Positions 8,027 to 15,187 of a stretch of 20,627 nt of DNA are shown here, piece by piece. How positions within the stretch are numbered: the first letter of the stretch is position 1; every line of letters begins with the position of its first letter. Source of the DNA: Pseudomonadota bacterium (GTDB lineage Bacteria; Pseudomonadota; Gammaproteobacteria; UBA4575); contig VXPJ01000058.1 in assembly GCA_009839635.1 (NCBI GenBank), forward strand, positions 1 through 20,627, read 5' to 3'. The position numbers and the translations under genes were made by a program. The notes below the pieces were generated by a model. That model was not told the DNA's origin and did not search any database. It was given only the letters and a program-made list of their open reading frames with translations.

Positions 8027-8857
8027 TCATAGCATCAAGCTCCCTTCAAAACTCAACGTTGCAGGACCGGTCATCAACACAGGCTGATCCGGATGGTCGC
8101 ATTCAATCAGCAAGCGTCCCCCGGGCAGCCGGACAGACACTTTTGTGCCAAGCCGATTTTGGGATTGACCTACCACTACCGCAGCACATGCACCGGTGCC
8201 ACAGGCACTGGTTTCTCCTACATTCCTTTCAAACACACGCAGGGCAATATGCTGGGAATCCAGGATCTGCATAAAACCAACATTGACTTTGCGGGGAAAC
8301 ATCGGGTGAACTTCTATCTTGGGACCGAGGGTACTCACGGGCGCATGCTCAATATTGTCTACCTGCATCACAGCATGCGGATTCCCCATCGAAACCGCGC
8401 CGATTTCGACCTGCTGTTTGCCAACCTCAAGCATGTAGCTTGACGATGTCTGTGTAGCAGTAAACGGGATTTTTTCAGGTTCAAACACGGGCATACCCAT
8501 GTCGACGGTTACCAGGTCATCTTCACGAAGATGGATGTGGTATATGCCACTGACAGTCTTGACGCTGATTGAATTCTTGTGTGTAAGGTCGCTGTGCCTG
8601 AGAAATTTGCCAATACAGCGCGCTCCATTCCCACACTGTTCAACTTCCTCTCCGTTGCTGTTATAGACCTGGTAGTCAAAGTCAGCCTCAGGGTCCGATG
8701 CGGGCCGCACCACAAGCACCTGGTCACAGCCTACACCCAACCTTCGATCCGCAACCCAGCACAACTGCTCGCGGCTCAAGCAGACATCCTGATTGATGGC
8801 ATCGAAGACCACAAAATCATTGCCGAGCCCGTGCATTTTTGTAAATTGTAGACGCAT
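8027..8857 (-). CDS. dapF: Diaminopimelate epimerase DapF
   Basis: Converts LL- to meso-diaminopimelate without a cofactor, supplying lysine synthesis (via LysA) and peptidoglycan. It has 276 residues (E. coli 274). The two catalytic cysteines are visible: C75 in EQCGNGARC and C219 in SACGTGACAA, compared with C73 and C217 in E. coli. Other family patterns are KMHGLGNDFVVFD (7-19), YNSNGEEVEQCGNG, VSMGNPHAV and RVFERNVGETSACGTGA. ATG 8857 gives MRLQFTKMHGLGNDF. An in-frame GTG ten codons upstream adds unconserved residues. The gene lies downstream of lysA and the methyltransferase, with a 162-bp gap that contains a possible promoter. Confidence 0.97.
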   Translation of the reverse strand: MRLQFTKMHGLGNDFVVFDAINQDVCLSREQLCWVADRRLGVGCDQVLVVRPASDPEADFDYQVYNSNGEEVEQCGNGARCIGKFLRHSDLTHKNSISVKTVSGIYHIHLREDDLVTVDMGMPVFEPEKIPFTATQTSSSYMLEVGKQQVEIGAVSMGNPHAVMQVDNIEHAPVSTLGPKIEVHPMFPRKVNVGFMQILDSQHIALRVFERNVGETSACGTGACAAVVVGQSQNRLGTKVSVRLPGGRLLIECDHPDQPVLMTGPATLSFEGSLML

Positions 8858-8949
8858 GCCAACCACCGCGTTGTTATAGGGACACACTGTGCAAGCCAGG
8901 GCCCTGGGTTGAGAATATTTCCCCGGCCTCTCGTCAGCACAGCTTCACT

Positions 8950-8978
8950 AGAATATCCGCCCCCTTGCATCTTGTCAC
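8950..8978 (-). promoter_or_regulatory. Candidate sigma-70 promoter for dapF
   Basis: On the minus strand, GTGACA (-35, 8973-8978) and TATTCT (-10, 8950-8955) are separated by 17 bp. Five of six -35 bases and four of six -10 bases match the consensus. The start point would be about 85 nt upstream of the dapF ATG. Found by eye only; it may be chance. Confidence 0.3.
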
Positions 8979-9019
8979 GGCCACGAATCCATGGCTGAAC
9001 ACAATGACCCTGGGCAATT

Positions 9020-9691
9020 TCATGCGCCTTGTATACTGCCGTGAACAAGCAGGTGCCGGTCACTGATCGGCTCAAGCTTCAGACCCCGCAGACCTGCCGT
9101 GCTCAACTGGGCCTCCACTTCATCGGGCGTAAACGCAGCCAGTAATGAATTGTAAAAGTCACGGCGCAGAATCTCAGGTTCATCTGCCGCATAGCGGGAG
9201 ACGAGGCCTTCAGCCTGCTCCAGGGTCTGTGGCCTGTACAGGTCACAGATGAAGATGGCCGTATCCGGGCTCGCATATTTGCGGATCGTTGTCCACAAGT
9301 CTTGAGGCTCATGAAGATGATGCAACAGGCTGTTCGAGACAATGGCCTGATAGCACTTCTCTGGCAGTTCACAGTCCGGCAAGCGCTGCAGATGCAGTGT
9401 GATCTGATGATGCAGTCCAGCGCGCTCAGTAAATGTCCGTGCCTGCTCCAGCATAAAATGCGCACCGTCCACGGCATCAATTTTGCAGTCCGGGTAGAGT
9501 CGTGCAAAACGAATCGAGATGTCTGCAGGACCACAACCCAGATCCAGCATCGTATGCGGCGCTTCATGCTTTTCAAAAACACGGCGAAAATGCGCCACGA
9601 TGGCACTGTGGGCATCCTCGAAGTCCGCATGGGCATAGGCCCTGGCCTGTGCCGGATCATCCATCAGTTCAGGTTCAGGCAAACGCTGCAT
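9020..9691 (-). CDS. Class I SAM-dependent methyltransferase, substrate unknown
   Basis: Rossmann-fold methyltransferase of 223 residues. SAM motif I is MLDLGCGPADIS at residues 48-59. The ribose-binding acidic residue lies in IDAVDGAHFMLEQA (71-84), motif post-I. The motif IV region is AIVSNSLLHHLHEPQDLW (116-133), as in many small-molecule methyltransferases. No extra domain, signal peptide or membrane segment is visible. ATG 9691 overlaps the lysA stop codon by one base (TGATG), so translation is probably coupled to lysA. In the related lysA-dapF clusters I know, no methyltransferase sits between the two genes. I cannot name the substrate. The context suggests, but does not prove, a link to amino-acid or cell-wall metabolism. 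Confidence 0.85.
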   Translation of the reverse strand: MQRLPEPELMDDPAQARAYAHADFEDAHSAIVAHFRRVFEKHEAPHTMLDLGCGPADISIRFARLYPDCKIDAVDGAHFMLEQARTFTERAGLHHQITLHLQRLPDCELPEKCYQAIVSNSLLHHLHEPQDLWTTIRKYASPDTAIFICDLYRPQTLEQAEGLVSRYAADEPEILRRDFYNSLLAAFTPDEVEAQLSTAGLRGLKLEPISDRHLLVHGSIQGA

Positions 9692-10938
9692 CAGCCCGGG
9701 ATAATCTCATCGGCAAACAATTGTTCAACACTCTCGCGCTTGCGTATCAGCCATGCCTGATCGCCATCAACCAGGATCTCCGCAGGACGCATCCGGGAAT
9801 TGTAGTTGCTGGCCATCACAAATCCGTAGGCGCCCGCATCATGGACCGCAAGAAGGCTGCCTTGCCTGATGCGCAAGCTGCGCTGGCTGCCGAACCAGTC
9901 CGAACTTTCACAAACGGGGCCGACCACATCGTAGAGCACCTCGTCCCCGTCTTCCTCGCATACCGGGCTGATCTCATGCCAAGCCGAATACAAAGACGGG
10001 CGCAGAAAATCATTCATGGCTGCATCCACCAGCGCAAAGTTCTTCTGCGAAGTGTGCTTCAAGTACTCAACCCTGCACAGCAGCAACCCTGCCTGGCCCA
10101 CGATGGCACGGCCCGGTTCGACGACCAGCCCGAGTTGCCTGCCTTGCATGAAGGAACTCAATACCTGTGCATACTCCCGTGGACCCGGGGCAACATCCGC
10201 GGGGGCATACGGAATTCCCAGTCCGCCACCCACGTCCACATGCTGCAACTGAATACCTTGCCCGTGGAGGCGGTCCACCAGTTCAAAAATTTTCTCGAAG
10301 CAGGCCCGGAAGGGAGCCAGGTCCAGCAATTGAGAACCGATATGGCAGTCTACCCCTACAGCATGCAGGTGGCTGCTTCCGGCAATCCTCTGGTAGAGTT
10401 CCCATGCCTGATCAATCTCCACACCGAACTTGTTGTCTTTCAGGCCTGTGGAGATGTACGGGTGTGTGCTTGGATCGACATCCGGGTTGACGCGCAGGGA
10501 AACACTTGCAGGAATACCCATTTCTTTGGCAATGGACTCGATGCGGTCAAGCTCTTCCTGGGATTCAATGTTGAAGCAGTAGATTCCGGCAAGCAGGGCA
10601 CGACGTATCTCGTCAGAACGCTTGGCGACACCGGAAAAAACGACTTTTCCAGCATCTCCGCCTGCACGGATCACCCGCTCCAACTCACCTCCCGAGACCA
10701 CGTCAAAGCCGGCACCGAGCTGGGCCAGCAGATTCAAAATAGCCAAGTTGGAGTTCGCCTTCACCGCATAGCAGATTCTCGCCGGCCAATCCTGCAAAGC
10801 GTCAGCAAATGCCTGATAGTTATCTTGTATACAGGCTTTCGAATAGACATAGCAGGGTGTTCCGTAAGTGCCTGCAAGTTTCGAACAACTTACTTCCTCG
10901 GCATACAGCAGATTGTCACGATACGTAAATGGGTTCAT
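9691..10938 (-). CDS. lysA: Diaminopimelate decarboxylase LysA
   Basis: PLP-dependent fold-type III decarboxylase that makes L-lysine from meso-diaminopimelate, the last lysine step. It has 415 residues from ATG 10938, a typical length (E. coli 420). Landmarks are the PLP lysine K60 in YAVKANSN, HIGSQ at 199-203, the phosphate-binding GGGLGIPY at 237-244, EPGR at 274-277, the catalytic cysteine C343 in PVCESSD, and GAYGFVMASNYN at 369-380. The reading frame extends upstream to 11058, but residues before MNPFTYRDN are unconserved and overlap lptM, so the ATG at 10938 is chosen. It follows lptM by 37 bp and overlaps the methyltransferase start by 1 nt. The lptM-lysA-dapF order is common in gammaproteobacteria. 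Confidence 0.97.
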   Translation of the reverse strand: MNPFTYRDNLLYAEEVSCSKLAGTYGTPCYVYSKACIQDNYQAFADALQDWPARICYAVKANSNLAILNLLAQLGAGFDVVSGGELERVIRAGGDAGKVVFSGVAKRSDEIRRALLAGIYCFNIESQEELDRIESIAKEMGIPASVSLRVNPDVDPSTHPYISTGLKDNKFGVEIDQAWELYQRIAGSSHLHAVGVDCHIGSQLLDLAPFRACFEKIFELVDRLHGQGIQLQHVDVGGGLGIPYAPADVAPGPREYAQVLSSFMQGRQLGLVVEPGRAIVGQAGLLLCRVEYLKHTSQKNFALVDAAMNDFLRPSLYSAWHEISPVCEEDGDEVLYDVVGPVCESSDWFGSQRSLRIRQGSLLAVHDAGAYGFVMASNYNSRMRPAEILVDGDQAWLIRKRESVEQLFADEIIPG

Positions 10939-10975
10939 AAGATAGATGTGTCTGTGTACCCCTTGGCCACACAAA

Positions 10976-11113
10976 CTAGTTGGAGGATTGACCTTTGACC
11001 TTTTGTTTAGGAACATCCTCGGGCAGATAGAGATCACCGGTCTGACCACACCCCGCAACGGCTACAAGGAAGGAGAACATCAAAATAAAGACATATAATC
11101 TCGGCTGTAACAC
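10976..11113 (-). CDS. lptM: Small LptM (YifL/LppL)-like lipoprotein
   Basis: Short outer-membrane lipoprotein of 45 residues. In E. coli LptM is known to assist maturation of the LPS translocon LptDE. The signal peptide runs from LQPRLY through a hydrophobic VFILMFSFLVAVAG to a lipobox ending AGC, so the lipidated cysteine is residue 22. The mature start CGQTGDLYLPEDVP matches the family pattern CG-x-x-G-x-LY-x-P. The GTG at 11113 is chosen as start because AGGGG lies 7 nt upstream and the signal peptide then has the usual length. In-frame ATGs at 11146 and 11158 would add a charged leader and overlap a possible -10 box. It is the first gene of the minus-strand series before lysA. Confidence 0.8.
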   Translation of the reverse strand: MLQPRLYVFILMFSFLVAVAGCGQTGDLYLPEDVPKQKVKGQSSN

Positions 11114-11120
11114 GGACGCA

Positions 11121-11125
11121 CCCCT
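11121..11125 (-). promoter_or_regulatory. Ribosome binding site of lptM
   Basis: AGGGG on the minus strand, 7 nt before GTG 11113. It supports this start over the two upstream in-frame ATGs. Confidence 0.55.
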
Positions 11126-11144
11126 GTCCTTTAAACCAGATGTC

Positions 11145-11173
11145 ATTGTATAGACCATTCCGCTGACAGGAAA
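11145..11173 (-). promoter_or_regulatory. Candidate promoter for lptM-lysA
   Basis: On the minus strand, TACAAT (-10, 11145-11150, five of six consensus bases) has a weak TTTCCT 17 bp upstream as -35 (11168-11173). The start point would be about 25 nt before GTG 11113. The spacing fits the GTG start. The -35 is poor, so confidence is low. Confidence 0.3.
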
Positions 11174-11184
11174 CCACCACTGCC

Positions 11185-11847
11185 ATGGCCTTGACCGCCG
11201 TCACGATTGACACCCAAGATCACCCGGAGCATGCCGTAATCTGGCTGCATGGCCTTGGGGCGAGCGGGCATGATTTCGAGCCTGTAGTCGAGCAGCTTGA
11301 GCTCCCTGAGAACCTGCGTGTGCGTTTTGTTTTCCCGCACGCTCCAACTCGTCCGATCACCCTGAATAACGGCATTCCACTGAAGGCATGGTACGACATT
11401 TATGGTCTTGACATGGACAGCCCGCAGGATGAAAAAGGCCTGCGGCAAAGCACAAGTGACGTCTGTGCGCTGATCGAGCAGCTCGTGCAATCCGGCATAA
11501 CTGCAGAGCGGATCATTCTTGCAGGCTTTTCACAGGGGGGTGCGCAATGCCTGTATACAGGACTGTCCTGCGGCTACCCACTGGCAGGGATTTTGGCGAT
11601 CTCCTGCTGGTTGCCGCTGCACAAGAAATTTTCGGACTATGCCCTCAGGGCGGACCGTTCGTTGCCGATCCTGCTGTTGCATGGCATGTATGACGTGACG
11701 ATCCCGATTAGCGCGGCTCAGTCCACCCGCGAGACCCTCGAACAACACGGATTTACTGTCGCCTGGCAATCCTATCCGTGCGCGCACACGGTTTCCCCGC
11801 AAGAAATCAGGGACATCCGCACCTGGTTGCTGGAGTGCTGGCAGTAA
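11185..11847 (+). CDS. Phospholipase/carboxylesterase family alpha/beta hydrolase
   Basis: Serine hydrolase of the acyl-protein thioesterase/carboxylesterase family, with 220 residues and probably cytoplasmic since no signal peptide is visible. The opening HAVIWLHGLGASGHDF (16-31) carries the oxyanion-hole HG. FVFPHAPTRPITLNNGIPLK and AWYDIYGLD are family hallmarks. The catalytic triad is S116 in GFSQGG (115-119 region), D170 in HGMYD and H201 in YPCAH. The physiological substrate is not known; related enzymes hydrolyse short-chain esters or acyl-protein thioesters. It is divergent from lptM with a 71-bp gap and convergent with argH, with 9 bp between stops, and is probably monocistronic. No strong ribosome binding site is visible; the nearest is AGGA about 13 nt upstream. 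Confidence 0.92.
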   Translation: MALTAVTIDTQDHPEHAVIWLHGLGASGHDFEPVVEQLELPENLRVRFVFPHAPTRPITLNNGIPLKAWYDIYGLDMDSPQDEKGLRQSTSDVCALIEQLVQSGITAERIILAGFSQGGAQCLYTGLSCGYPLAGILAISCWLPLHKKFSDYALRADRSLPILLLHGMYDVTIPISAAQSTRETLEQHGFTVAWQSYPCAHTVSPQEIRDIRTWLLECWQ

Positions 11848-11856
11848 CGTGCTCTG

Positions 11857-13257
11857 TCAGGAGCTCCCGAACTCCTTCAAACGCTGATATGCACGCTTGA
11901 TCTGCGCGGCCACCTGTTGCGGTGAAGTACCGCCGTAAGTGTTTTTGGAATTCACGGAGCCCTGCAGGGAAAGGATGTCGAATACATCTTCTTCGATTTG
12001 CGGGCTGAAGTTCTGCAATTCCTGCACGCTGAGTTCATCCAGCCGTTTATGCTTGGCAACCGCATACTGAACGGCCCGGCCGACAATTTCGTGTGCATCC
12101 CGAAACGGCACTTCTTTCCGTACCAGGTAATCTGCAAGGTCGGTAGCCGTCGCATGACCCTGCTGCGCCGCTGCAAGCAGCTGATCCCGGTTCACCTGCA
12201 GATGCGGCAACATATTGGCGAAGGCGATGACACAGTCGTTAACCGTATCGATGGTATCAAAAAGGGGTTCCTTGTCTTCCTGGTTGTCCTTGTTGTAGGC
12301 CAATGGCTGACTTTTCATGAGCGTCAGCAGGGCAAAAAGATTAGCGTATACGCGAGCGCTCTTGCCGCGCACGAGTTCAGGAACATCGGGATTCTTTTTT
12401 TGCGGCATGATCGATGAACCGGTACAAAAGCGATCCGGCAACTCAACAAAATTGAATTGTGCCGAAGTCCACAACACAAGCTCTTCCGCAATGCGTGACA
12501 GATGCACAAACAGGATGGCCGCAAAGGCACAGAATTCAATGGCAAAATCGCGGTCACTGACCGCATCCAGGCTGTTATCGCAAGATTTCGCAAACTGCAG
12601 CTGCTGGGCCACAAACTCCTGGTCCAGAGGGAAGCCGCTGCCTGCCAGGGCCGCAGCGCCCAGCGGCAACACATTCACGCCTTCACGGCAGCGTGAAAGA
12701 CGTGCCCGGTCACGATGAATCATTTCAAACCAAGCCAGCATGTGGTGTCCGAACGTGATGGCCTGCGCGACCTGCAAGTGTGTAAAACCGGGCATGATGG
12801 TATCGACTTCACGCTCAGCCAGCGTGATGATGGCCAGTTGCAGTTTTTCCAACTGCGGGTCAATTTCATCAATCGCATCGCGCAGATACATGCGCACGTC
12901 GGTTACCACCTGGTCATTGCGTGAGCGACCGGCATGCAAACGCTTGCCTACATCGCCGGCCAGTTCGACCAGACGCGACTCAATGTTCATGTGCAGATCT
13001 TCCAAAGCGCTATCCCACGGGAACGTGCCGGATTCGATTTCCGCTGAAATCGTATCCAGCGCCTGCAGCAGCTTGTCGCAGTCCTGGTCGTCCAGTACGC
13101 CAATGCGCGCGAGCATCCGAGCATGCGCGCGGGAAGCCAGGATGTCTTGCCTGTACAAACGTTGATCAAATCCCACGGATGCATTGAACTGCTCGACAAA
13201 CTCATCTGTCGCTTCGCTAAATCGCCCGCCCCATGGCTTTGTGCTTTTTTCCTTCAT
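11857..13257 (-). CDS. argH: Argininosuccinate lyase ArgH
   Basis: Splits argininosuccinate into arginine and fumarate, the last step of arginine synthesis; a cytoplasmic homotetramer of the fumarase/aspartase superfamily. It has 466 residues (E. coli 457). The opening KPWGGRFSEATDEFVEQFNA is typical. The substrate loop HAGRSRNDQVVTD, the region GFTHLQVAQAITFGHH with the conserved histidine, and the superfamily signature GSSIMPQKKNPD with its catalytic serine loop are all intact. ATG 13257 is chosen. A longer frame to 13296 adds 13 unconserved residues and overlaps the putative -10 element. It is divergent from hemC across 176 bp, an arrangement seen in other gammaproteobacteria. It is not followed by other arg genes here. 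Confidence 0.97.
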   Translation of the reverse strand: MKEKSTKPWGGRFSEATDEFVEQFNASVGFDQRLYRQDILASRAHARMLARIGVLDDQDCDKLLQALDTISAEIESGTFPWDSALEDLHMNIESRLVELAGDVGKRLHAGRSRNDQVVTDVRMYLRDAIDEIDPQLEKLQLAIITLAEREVDTIMPGFTHLQVAQAITFGHHMLAWFEMIHRDRARLSRCREGVNVLPLGAAALAGSGFPLDQEFVAQQLQFAKSCDNSLDAVSDRDFAIEFCAFAAILFVHLSRIAEELVLWTSAQFNFVELPDRFCTGSSIMPQKKNPDVPELVRGKSARVYANLFALLTLMKSQPLAYNKDNQEDKEPLFDTIDTVNDCVIAFANMLPHLQVNRDQLLAAAQQGHATATDLADYLVRKEVPFRDAHEIVGRAVQYAVAKHKRLDELSVQELQNFSPQIEEDVFDILSLQGSVNSKNTYGGTSPQQVAAQIKRAYQRLKEFGSS

Positions 13258-13284
13258 CCAACCGGTTCCAGTAATCAAAGAGGG

Positions 13285-13312
13285 ATTATCCCCCAAATCA
13301 GCCTAAGCTCAA
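13285..13312 (-). promoter_or_regulatory. Candidate sigma-70 promoter for argH
   Basis: On the minus strand, TTGAGC (-35, 13307-13312) and GATAAT (-10, 13285-13290) are separated by 16 bp. The -10 matches five of six and the -35 four of six consensus bases. The predicted start point is about 20 nt before ATG 13257. The -10 lies inside a short inverted repeat (13282-13292), a possible operator. The rest of the divergent region 13258-13433 is AT-rich and shows no clear hemC promoter by eye. Confidence 0.45.
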
Positions 13313-13433
13313 CGGCTACTTTGTGTAAATCAAAAATTTTAAGCAACTGAAGAACTTTTTACTTCCAAAGCAATAGAAAATACAGCACAGTGCCCACTTC
13401 GATTGACTGAACAAAGAGTACGAACAATTTTTT

Positions 13434-14348
13434 GTGCATGTAAGAATTGCCACCCGTAACAGTGCGCTTGCCCTGTGGCAGGCCGAAGAGGTGTCGCGAC
13501 TGCTGCGACAGGAGCATCCCGGGCTGTCTACGGAACTGGTCAAAATGACTACCACAGGAGACCGCCTGTTAGAGAAGTCTCTAGCAACACAAGGCGGGAA
13601 AGGCCTGTTCATCAAGGAATTGGAACACGGGCTGCTAGAAGATCAGGCGGACATCGCTGTGCACTCCATGAAAGACGTGCCGGTGGAACTCCCTCCTGAA
13701 CTGCATCTACCCGTCATACTCAAACGAGAGAACCCGTACGATGCGCTCGTATCAAACCGGTATGCGACCCTTGAGACACTGCCAGAAAACGCGACCATCG
13801 GGACCGCAAGCCTGCGCCGAGCATGCCAACTCAAAGCATCATTTCCAGGGTTCAAGATCAAGCTTTTGCGTGGCAATGTCAGTACCCGGCTTGCCAGACT
13901 GGACGCAGGGGATTATGACGCCATTTTGCTGGCAGTCGCCGGGCTGAAACGTCTTGGCCTCGAGCAACGCGTTCGCACATATTTGACCGTAGAACAGATG
14001 GTGCCGGCCATCGGCCAAGGTGCGATCGGCATTGAATGCCGCCGGAACGATCCACGGATCGAACCCCTGATCCGGCCACTCAACCACGAAGACACCCAAA
14101 TTCGTATTTTGGCAGAGCGTGCTGTCAGCCAAGCCCTGCAAGGGGGATGTCAACTTCCGATAGCCGGATTTGCCAAGCTGAATAACGAAAGACTTATCCT
14201 GTGTGCACTAGTGGGCGACCCAGAAGGCGGACAGATTTGTCGCAGCGAACGTACCGGCCATAGAGAGGATCCCGTTCTGCTGGGCCAGCAGGTTGCAGCT
14301 GACCTGCGCACACAGGGTGCCGACAAAGTCCTAGCAGGGTTATCCTGA
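13434..14348 (+). CDS. hemC: Hydroxymethylbilane synthase (porphobilinogen deaminase) HemC
   Basis: Joins four porphobilinogen units into hydroxymethylbilane in haem synthesis. It has 304 residues from a GTG at 13434; the E. coli enzyme is of similar length. Landmarks are RIATRNSALALWQAE at the N-terminus, the phosphate/substrate segment GGKGLFIKELE (54-64), HSMKDVPVE with the catalytic aspartate D81, GTASLRRACQL, LLRGNVSTRL, and C239 in LQGGCQLPIA, which holds the dipyrromethane cofactor. No ATG is available in frame upstream of the conserved region, and the ribosome binding site is weak (AGAG, far upstream), so the exact start is somewhat uncertain. It is first of hemC-hemD-hemX-hemY. Confidence 0.96.
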   Translation: MHVRIATRNSALALWQAEEVSRLLRQEHPGLSTELVKMTTTGDRLLEKSLATQGGKGLFIKELEHGLLEDQADIAVHSMKDVPVELPPELHLPVILKRENPYDALVSNRYATLETLPENATIGTASLRRACQLKASFPGFKIKLLRGNVSTRLARLDAGDYDAILLAVAGLKRLGLEQRVRTYLTVEQMVPAIGQGAIGIECRRNDPRIEPLIRPLNHEDTQIRILAERAVSQALQGGCQLPIAGFAKLNNERLILCALVGDPEGGQICRSERTGHREDPVLLGQQVAADLRTQGADKVLAGLS

Positions 14349-14388
14349 CCCGGATTTTGATGTTGGTATACGCAAGCGAACGAAAATA

Positions 14389-15168
14389 ATGAGCATGACC
14401 GGTCGCGAACCCCTGTCAGACAAGACCATTGTAGTCACCCGCCCGGTGGCCCAGGCCCGAAACCTGCTGTTAGCTCTGAAAAAATTCCCGGCCAAGATCG
14501 TGTATTTCCCCACGATTGACATCCGCCCGGTGGAAAACCCCGGTGTGGCAACCCGCTTGCTTCAAAACCTGGCAACTTACGACACTGTCATTTTCAGCAG
14601 TGCGAATGCGGTTCACCATGCGATGTCGTTGATGCAGAAACTGCAATTGACATTCAGCACACAGTGCATTGCAACGTTGGGACCGGCAACTCAGGCTGCC
14701 CTGGGCCAGTATGGCGTGCAAACAGACATCGTGCCCAAGACCGGATTCCGCAGTGAAGACCTGCTGGCCGAGGAAGAACTGCAGGGGCAATCTGTACTGA
14801 TTGTTCGAGGGGTCGGCGGGCGTGAACACTTGGCGCGCGAACTGGATTCCCGCGGTGCCAAGGTAGACATTGCTGAAGTTTACCGTCGCTCGTGTCCCGC
14901 AACACGCCCCACTGTGAACCTTTGCACTTGCCCCGCAAAAGAATCAGCCATACTGATCTACAGTGTCGAGTCAGCCCACAACCTGTGGACCCTGTGTGCG
15001 GTCGATGAGCGAAGGTGGATGACCAAGGTTGCGCTCATTGCAGGAAGCCAGCGAATTGGCGAAACTGCCACCGCCATCGGTTTTACGAAAAGTCCTATAA
15101 TAGCCAGTAATGCCAGCGATGCTGCCATGCTGGAGGCTCTGCAAACATGGGCCAAGGGTTCCAGCTAA
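14389..15168 (+). CDS. hemD: Uroporphyrinogen-III synthase HemD
   Basis: Cyclises hydroxymethylbilane to uroporphyrinogen III, inverting ring D. It has 259 residues (E. coli 246). The family is poorly conserved in sequence, and the call rests on several features. The opening is KTIVVTRPVAQARNLLLALK. TVIFSSANAVHHAM matches the typical IFTSxNAV motif. IATLGPATQAALGQYGV is present, VLIVRGVGGREHLAREL matches the GxGGR segment, and EVYRRSCP follows it. In the C-terminal half, YSVESAHNLW and SQRIGETATAIGF match expected positions. It lies 40 bp after hemC and 19 bp before hemX. A second ATG two codons inside (14395) is an equally possible start. Confidence 0.92.
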   Translation: MSMTGREPLSDKTIVVTRPVAQARNLLLALKKFPAKIVYFPTIDIRPVENPGVATRLLQNLATYDTVIFSSANAVHHAMSLMQKLQLTFSTQCIATLGPATQAALGQYGVQTDIVPKTGFRSEDLLAEEELQGQSVLIVRGVGGREHLARELDSRGAKVDIAEVYRRSCPATRPTVNLCTCPAKESAILIYSVESAHNLWTLCAVDERRWMTKVALIAGSQRIGETATAIGFTKSPIIASNASDAAMLEALQTWAKGSS

Positions 15169-15187
15169 ACATACAGCACGCCAAACG

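Noticed and set aside
9502..10998. A 498-codon open frame on the plus strand opposite lysA and the methyltransferase
   Set aside because: It is an antisense mirror of two clear genes. It has no family resemblance, low-complexity His/Gln-rich text and no ribosome binding site. Long antisense frames arise from codon bias.
13403..13430. TTGACT ... CAATTT as a hemC promoter
   Set aside because: The -10 would end four bases before the GTG start, leaving no room for a transcript start and ribosome binding site.
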